A stretch of 64,000 bases of DNA, taken from positions 390,501 through 454,500 of the forward strand of contig NC_041780.1 of the NCBI RefSeq assembly GCF_900090045.1, given 5' to 3'. Source of the stretch: Plasmodium malariae (lineage: Eukaryota > Apicomplexa > Aconoidasida > Haemosporida > Plasmodiidae). Shown here one piece after another: positions 58,413-64,000 of the stretch. The first letter of the stretch is position 1. The number at the start of each line of letters is the position of its first letter. The translations under genes and the position numbers were made by a program. The notes under the pieces were generated by a model. The model was not told the origin of the DNA and searched no databases. It saw only the letters and a list, made by a program, of their open reading frames with translations.

Positions 58413-58715
58413 TAATTTTTCTTCTTTATTTTCCTTTTAATTTGTCTTCTTTATTTTCCTTTTTATTTGCCCACTTTATTTTCCTATTATTTTCCCACTT
58501 TATTTTCCTATTATTTTCATGTTAATTTGTCTTCTTTATTTTCCTTTTAATTTGCCCACTTTATTTTCCTGTTAATTTGTCTTCTTTATTTTCCTGTTAA
58601 TTTGTCTTCTTTATTTTCCTGTTAATTTGTCTTCTTTATTTTCCTGTTAATTTGCCCACTTTACTTTCCTGTTAATTTGCCCACTTTATTTTCCTGTTAA
58701 TTTGTCTTCTTTATT
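58413..58715. repeat. 25-bp minisatellite upstream of ROM4
   Basis: About twelve copies of a 25-bp unit starting TTAATTTGTC and ending TTATTTTCCTG; two alternating variants (TTTGTCTTC and TTTGCCCAC) are shuffled along the array. Confidence 0.9.
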
Positions 58716-59106
58716 TTTTTTATTTACCCTCGCATGCTTCCCCGTCTTTATGGACCTTTTTGCGGATTGTTCTTGTAAGCGTAATTATGAACACGATTGT
58801 TACAAATTGATCATCATTTTGATCTTCAGATTTGTCCTCTTCTAATTCTGCAATAGTGTATATTTTGCTGGCCTTTTCAAAGTGTTAATGAATATATCTG
58901 TTTAGTAATTTTACGTGATGACGTGTACAGATTATTTTCATTTGTCTTCATGTACCTGTGCATAACGTATATATAAAAAGACATACATGCAATATACGAA
59001 AATTAGTGCGTACACATACGTATGTATATATATATATATATATATGCTGGGTGAAACATCATCGTGAAATTTGTAAAAATATGCGTAAGATCTGTATTAT
59101 CGACAC

Positions 59107-60966
59107 ATGGAAATAAACAAAGTAGCTAATCTCAAAGAGGAAGAAAAGAACAAGAATAAAAAAAGCATATTTGGTAAAGTGGTAGATCCACAAAGACGAA
59201 ATCGTGGTAATATCACTACCACATATGAAAAAAAAAAAATAGATGGGTCGAAAATTAATATTCTCGATGAGTATAAAATGAATAAAGGAACAGGACCATT
59301 TGGCAAAGCGGCAGTGGAGGATAGTGCTAATTCATCTGATAGGGGGAGTGATATTAGTGATATTATGAACAGGAATAAAAAAAATTGGAAAGGGGGTAAA
59401 AACTCGATAGGAGGGTCAAAGAGGATAAGCGGGTCAAACGACATAATGCGACAAAATACAAAAGAAGGAATAACCCCTAAGGATGGAAAAATAAATAGAG
59501 ACGAAAAAGAAGACATAAAAATTATAGTAACGAGCGATGATACTTTACATACACTACCGGCAGGTGCCGTTGGAAGACGAGCCCCTTTGAACCCTTTTTC
59601 ATCACCTATGCTTGGAAAATACAGAAGGAAAAATAAAAATGGCAAAGTGAAAGTAAAAGACCCACGGTTAAATAATAATCCACTTGTAGGTAGATTAATT
59701 GTGTGTATATCTACAACAGCAATTTTATTTTGGGTATTTTTTTCTGAATTGATATTTAATTATAATACTTTTAATGGTAGGTGTATATCAAAGGTGTTAT
59801 ATCCTATATATACTGAACCAGTAGCTGATAAGAGAGAACCATTTTTTGTATTTTTAGGATATGGTGCATGTGAATATAATTTAGATGAATCTGCATCGGA
59901 TAGACATTTTGTTGGTGTAAATACAGCTGACAAAGGATGGCCAACAAATAAAGTAGAAGAAAATTCAGATGGTTCAGGAACATCTAGCTGGGATTCAGTA
60001 AACAGTCGTGTATATAATTTGTTAGGAGGGTTAAATACTAATTATATAAGGAATTATGGAGAAATATATAGGTTATTTTGGTCAGTATATTTACATGGAG
60101 GATACATGCATATAATATTTAATGTCATATGTCAAATACAAATATTATGGATGATTGAACCAGATTGGGGTTTTATTAGGACAATGTTACTATTTTTTAT
60201 TTCTGGTATTACTGGTAATTTATTATCAGCTGTTTGTGATCCTTGTGGTGTAACGATTGGTTCTTCAGGGTCTTTATATGGTTTAATAGGAGCTTTATTT
60301 ACATACTATATAGAATATTGGAAAACTATTCCTAGACCTTGTTGTGTATTAATTTTTATGATTCTTGTTATTATATTTGGAATATTTATTGGTATGTTTG
60401 GGTATACTGATAATTATGCACATATGGGTGGTTGTCTAGGAGGTATCCTCTACGGATTTGCTACCATAACAACTGTGTCAGCTGCTGATAAGTGTACATT
60501 AGGAGAACGAATGTTGACCTCCCCCCCTTTTTCTTGGTTCTTTTCAGAAGAAACGAAACAGTTAATTAATGCTAAAGCAAAAGAAAAAAAAATTAAAGGA
60601 GAAAATTATCGAAAAAAACAAATTGCTAATAAAGTACACAAAGATGATGCTCTTCATGTTGTTATGTCTATTATGAAAAATAGGATTAATGATGAAGGAA
60701 GACCACCATGTAAAATGAAATTAAGAGAATGGATTGTACGAATTACTGCTGCATCGTCCTTAATTATTATGTGGATCATTTTGTTTATTTATTTATTAAA
60801 TGAAAATGCCTACAAATCCTATAAACCCATGGGTCAAATAAAATTCTCAGGCGTCCACTCATGCTACTGTTGTGAGATAGCACCTCAAAAATTTCCTTAC
60901 ATTAATGTCAAAAATTTTTTCTGGTGTTTCAATAACGAGGAAGCCACAAAGTATTACTGCAGTTAG
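59107..60966 (+). CDS. ROM4: Rhomboid protease ROM4
   Basis: Single exon, 619 residues. A long polar cytosolic N terminus (about 1-190) precedes a rhomboid core with about seven membrane segments. Key residues: H335 and N339 in MHIIFN, serine nucleophile S387 in GSSGSLYG (GxSG), and H439 in YAHMGGCLGG; the Ser-His dyad is intact. A last membrane segment (about 545-565) and a Cys-rich lumenal tail follow. ROM4 is a merozoite plasma membrane intramembrane protease that cleaves transmembrane adhesins of the EBA/RBL families at the end of invasion. The size is within the range of the ROM4 group, and its N terminus is species-variable. It is the last of the seven + strand genes and converges with the edge gene. 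Confidence 0.95.
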   Translation: MEINKVANLKEEEKNKNKKSIFGKVVDPQRRNRGNITTTYEKKKIDGSKINILDEYKMNKGTGPFGKAAVEDSANSSDRGSDISDIMNRNKKNWKGGKNSIGGSKRISGSNDIMRQNTKEGITPKDGKINRDEKEDIKIIVTSDDTLHTLPAGAVGRRAPLNPFSSPMLGKYRRKNKNGKVKVKDPRLNNNPLVGRLIVCISTTAILFWVFFSELIFNYNTFNGRCISKVLYPIYTEPVADKREPFFVFLGYGACEYNLDESASDRHFVGVNTADKGWPTNKVEENSDGSGTSSWDSVNSRVYNLLGGLNTNYIRNYGEIYRLFWSVYLHGGYMHIIFNVICQIQILWMIEPDWGFIRTMLLFFISGITGNLLSAVCDPCGVTIGSSGSLYGLIGALFTYYIEYWKTIPRPCCVLIFMILVIIFGIFIGMFGYTDNYAHMGGCLGGILYGFATITTVSAADKCTLGERMLTSPPFSWFFSEETKQLINAKAKEKKIKGENYRKKQIANKVHKDDALHVVMSIMKNRINDEGRPPCKMKLREWIVRITAASSLIIMWIILFIYLLNENAYKSYKPMGQIKFSGVHSCYCCEIAPQKFPYINVKNFFWCFNNEEATKYYCS

Positions 60967-61643
60967 AGGGGGGATGCGCGCTGTGAAAAGGTGTGTTGAA
61001 CATGGGGGGTTAATAGGGATTTGTCTTATCCCCGTGCGTGCAGAAAAGGAAACTGTATAGAAAGGAGATGCGGAGCAAGAAAAAAAAGTGGGACACCTTT
61101 ACGTTACGCCGAATTTCTTCTTAATTTATTATATTCCATTTTAAGTTGAACAGAACGAGGTGTGACTTCATCGCACTGATTTGTGCCGTTTGTGCAGGTT
61201 GAAATATATACAAATGTAATAAAAAAAAAAAAAAAAAAATTGCTAGCTAACTAGGTAGCTAAAATAACATTCAATATTTGACGAACGTTTTTTCCCACAT
61301 ACGCAAATGGGTAAAATGGCTGCGTCGTATACTTTTTTACTTTCCCTCTTGTATAGACATTTATCGTCTTATCTTTTTTATTTCATATATTTTACTTGTT
61401 TTGCTTTATTTGTTTTGTTTTGCTTTATTTGTTTTGTTTTACTTTATTTTATTATTATTTTTTTTTTTTTGCCATTTGTCCTGCGATCCATCCGCTCGAC
61501 ATTTTGCAATTTTACCCATTTATTTTACATTTCATGATTTACTATTACGTTTTCCTCTTCATAACTACTATTACAGTTAAAATTATAATTGTTTTTCTTT
61601 CATATTTTCCATTTTACTTTTTTTACCTTTTTTTCTTTTTTTT

Positions 61644-61675
<32 letters not shown>

Positions 61676-62523
61676 CTTTTTTTTTCTTTTTTTTCTTTTT
61701 TTCCCTTTTGTTACCTTAAACTGTTTTAAATTTCCCTATGCCTCATATAAAGGGCGTCATGACTCCGTGTCATCAATCACGGTTACGCATAAAGTGATAT
61801 CCCTTATTTTTGGTTAATCGTCAAATATATATATATATAGATATAGATATAGATGTAAATGTATATAGAATAATATATACATTTGTAAACAATAATGCAT
61901 AAACTTTCACACATGCATACTTAACGAAATAACATACCCGAGTAAAATGCCAAAATTCGAGAAGAGGCGAGAATGTAGGAAGACTGTTAACGAGTCATGA
62001 AAAGTTAAAAAGTCTCTTCGTTTCATTTATGATTGTTCTTAAAAATGTTGATAAGTACACAGGCCTCGAATGCGTGCCTGCGTTAGGGAAAATGGAGGGT
62101 AAATGAGTGCACACGAAAAAAAAAAAAACTTTGTTATTAGAAAGTTCAAAATGCTCGCATAAACGGGCATACGTATGTATAATATGTGTATATATATACA
62201 CATACGTACAAATGTATGACCGCACAGTCACGCATGCACATGCCAGCTTCGTACGAGGAAATGGTTTCTCATCACTGCTACGACACAGGCTACGTAAAAA
62301 AGCACACCACTCCGATATACTGATCTTATCATGGTCATAAAAAAATGTGTCCTCACTTTTCTCGCCCTCATTCTCTTTCAAATTATAATTCTAATTCTCA
62401 TGTTCTTTTTCTAATTTGCTTTCTCTTTCGCATTCTCTCTCTTTTTCTCTTTTTCTCTTTCTCTCTTTCTCTCTTTCTTCCTCTTTCTTTTTTTTTTTTT
62501 CTTTTTATATCATGCTTGTATTT
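60967..62523. other. Convergent intergenic region ROM4 / right-edge gene
   Basis: A relatively G-rich stretch follows ROM4 (60967-61120, probably 3' UTR) with GGGGGG runs at about 60967 and 61005. Then A/T tracts, T-rich CTTTTTTTT units (61617-61705), and a minus-strand island of coding-like composition (about 62230-62381) that has no ATG or good acceptor. No gene is supported. Confidence 0.6.
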
Positions 62524-64000
62524 TTATTCGTTTTGATAACCATAGTAGTCTACTTGATACCAGGGGAGCAAACTCTGAAAAAAGGCTATCAACAAATTAC
62601 TATTTAACGAAACATAATAATTGGAAGTAACACTAGGGATATTCGTTGAATAAGCTCTGTTCTTTTCCATCATAAAATCAGGTAATAAATAATTTCTTGA
62701 CTTGAATTCTCCTACCCTCACGTCTTTGTACTTCTTTATGTCCAACAGTGGGATCTTTTTCCGCCAATCCTTGCGTGCTGCTTCCACTTCCTGGGACGCT
62801 GAAGGGGGCAAGCAACAAGCAAGAGAATGTTAAATAAGAACGTGTATTCCGATAATGCGTGAAACGATCATGCGTAAAAGGAAAGCACAAATAATGTAAT
62901 TAATGATAAAACAGTCCGATCACTATCTATAAAATGCAATAAAATGGACATGAAATGGTCAATAAATTGTCGAAGTTGAGCCAGAAAATTGTCGCAAACT
63001 GCCTGAACGGAGTGGACTCCGCTTCGCTTCAATTCGCTGCTCCACTTTTCGAAAAGGATTACCTTCTGTGTCCTTGTAGAGCTCATGTATGAAACTGCAG
63101 CATACGTGAAACCAGGTGATGATCCTTTCTGACTTATAATATATATTGTTCTTTTCTAGATAGCACGAAATAATTTTCTGTACACTCTCATATTCTTCTG
63201 CACTAAATAGGGTGCTATTTGAAAAAGGGGGATTAGCTAGTATGTCATTAAACGTTAAATTATCATAAATGGTTTGTTTCACTACTTTTGATTTAAAATT
63301 ATTAAAATTTAAAAAAAGGTGTAAAAATGTGGGGTAACATAATAAAGCTCTTATTAAAAACAAGTGAGCACAAAAAGAAATGGAAAATAAATCCCCCTCA
63401 TTGCAACTAGACCCTACAGAATTATAACAATTAAAATTAATATTAAAATGGAACTTCATATATTTACATTCCTTATATGAAAAGGAATTTATTATATCAT
63501 TTTTACTAATTAGTTTTATCTGATTATAATCAACATAAGAATTATTTTTCAAGTACAAACATAGGGCTACGGAAAATGCAAAGTTTGGCAAAATTAAGTG
63601 CAGCCTAATTTCGAAGTTATCAAATGGGCTGCTCCCTAGCGCGCCATTCGTTTTGTTGGAGAAACAGTTGTCCTTGTTAGCGATGTTAACAGTATTAGAG
63701 GTGTAAGTGCTGTCGACCTTATTTTCCCCGTTAGACACTTTATTCACTTCATTTTCTACATTCGCACTACATGATGCCGTGTTTATGTCCCCCTTTTGAG
63801 TGCTTATATCAGCGAAAGTGCTTCCTTCCTTTGACCCTGCTTTGGTAGTATAATTTTTATTTTCCATATTTTGTTCTAATTTTTCATTTCGTAGAATCGC
63901 TTCCGCTTCTGGAGCTTCGCAATGAAGTCTCTTTTCCAACTCAACCTGTGTGAACCTTCCCTCCATGTTTGGGTTGTCCTTCTCATCAATAATGCCTGCC
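62524..64000 (-). CDS. Conserved Plasmodium-type protein, unrecognised, 5' end outside the window
   Basis: Two exons: 64000-63063 (continuing right) and 62798-62524 (TAA). The intron 63062-62799 has GTAATC...CCTTCAG ends; joining G|CG gives Ala and keeps the frame through KDTE-A-SQEVEAARKDW. The visible part has at least 400 residues: a polar, Asn/Ser-rich stretch after MEGRF (63966, a possible start, but the frame is open to the edge), then a compact Phe/Tyr/Cys-rich region (about FEIRLHLILPN to CSFIHELYKD) with hydrophobic blocks, then a C-terminal KIPLLDIKKYKDVRVGEF and a tail ending YYGYQNE. No domain recognised. It converges with ROM4; a P. falciparum gene of the same strand neighbours ROM4. 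A downstream extension by another donor (GTAGAC after PWYQ) cannot be excluded. Confidence 0.6.

Larger units (their letters stand above)
56901..59106. other. Intergenic region L51-S25-type gene / ROM4
   Basis: Contains TATA-type repeats (56930-57000), a 43-bp array (57287-57450), T-rich tracts (57730-57880, 58080-58110), a CATTTTGTTTTATCGTTTTG array (58325-58405) and a 25-bp array (58413-58715). 58740-59106 is more balanced and is likely the ROM4 promoter/5' UTR. No gene was recognised. Confidence 0.6.

Noticed and set aside
61995..62381. 128-codon minus-strand frame with coding-like first 60 codons
   Set aside because: No ATG, purine-rich rather than pyrimidine-rich sequence before the only possible acceptor, and the second half is TA/TACG repeat.

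Overview
The window is nuclear DNA of a malaria parasite (genus Plasmodium). The evidence is the very AT-rich intergenic sequence with long poly-A/T and TA tracts, asparagine- and lysine-rich proteins with low-complexity insertions, and a set of recognisable Plasmodium genes. Gene order matches, in inverted orientation, the P. falciparum chromosome 5 block that runs from ROM4 through RPL4, SUB3, SUB1, CAF40, NPL4 and P38 to the SET9 and LAG1 genes (locus order recalled, not searched). The SUB1, CAF40 and SET9 low-complexity regions look like those of a non-falciparum primate parasite of the P. malariae or P. ovale type; the species is inference only.

Left part (1-19 kb): the 3' exons of a LAG1/TLC-domain gene (+) converge on a large SMYD-type SET/ankyrin gene (-), whose 3' end carries a one-base frameshift inside a 30-bp repeat. 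Then come the six-cysteine surface protein P38 (+), a three-exon gene (-) that I reconstructed as an RPP14/POP5-type RNase P/MRP subunit, and a 1467-residue protein (-) ending in an App1-type HAD phosphatase domain.

Middle (19-36 kb): two long divergent intergenic regions (about 6 kb each) frame NPL4 (+) and the CCR4-NOT subunit CAF40 (-). They hold mainly minisatellites, homopolymers and a few weak coding-like islands. No tRNA or rRNA was seen.

Right part (36-64 kb): seven genes lie on the + strand. First is a subtilisin cluster: SUB1 (active triad), SUB1-ProM (a stand-alone prodomain), PIMMS2 (a subtilisin fold with most catalytic residues lost) and SUB3 (active triad). It is followed by ribosomal protein L4, a small three-exon gene that I reconstructed as a mitochondrial ribosomal L51/S25-type protein, and the rhomboid protease ROM4. 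A conserved but unrecognised two-exon gene (-) runs off the right edge.

Functionally, the cluster joins egress (SUB1), ookinete (PIMMS2) and invasion-adhesin shedding (ROM4) proteolysis with housekeeping genes. The most notable points are the protease/prodomain/pseudoprotease cassette, two small spliced genes invisible to a single-frame ORF search, the SET9 frameshift, and active-site or zinc-ligand losses in the LAG1-like protein and NPL4.
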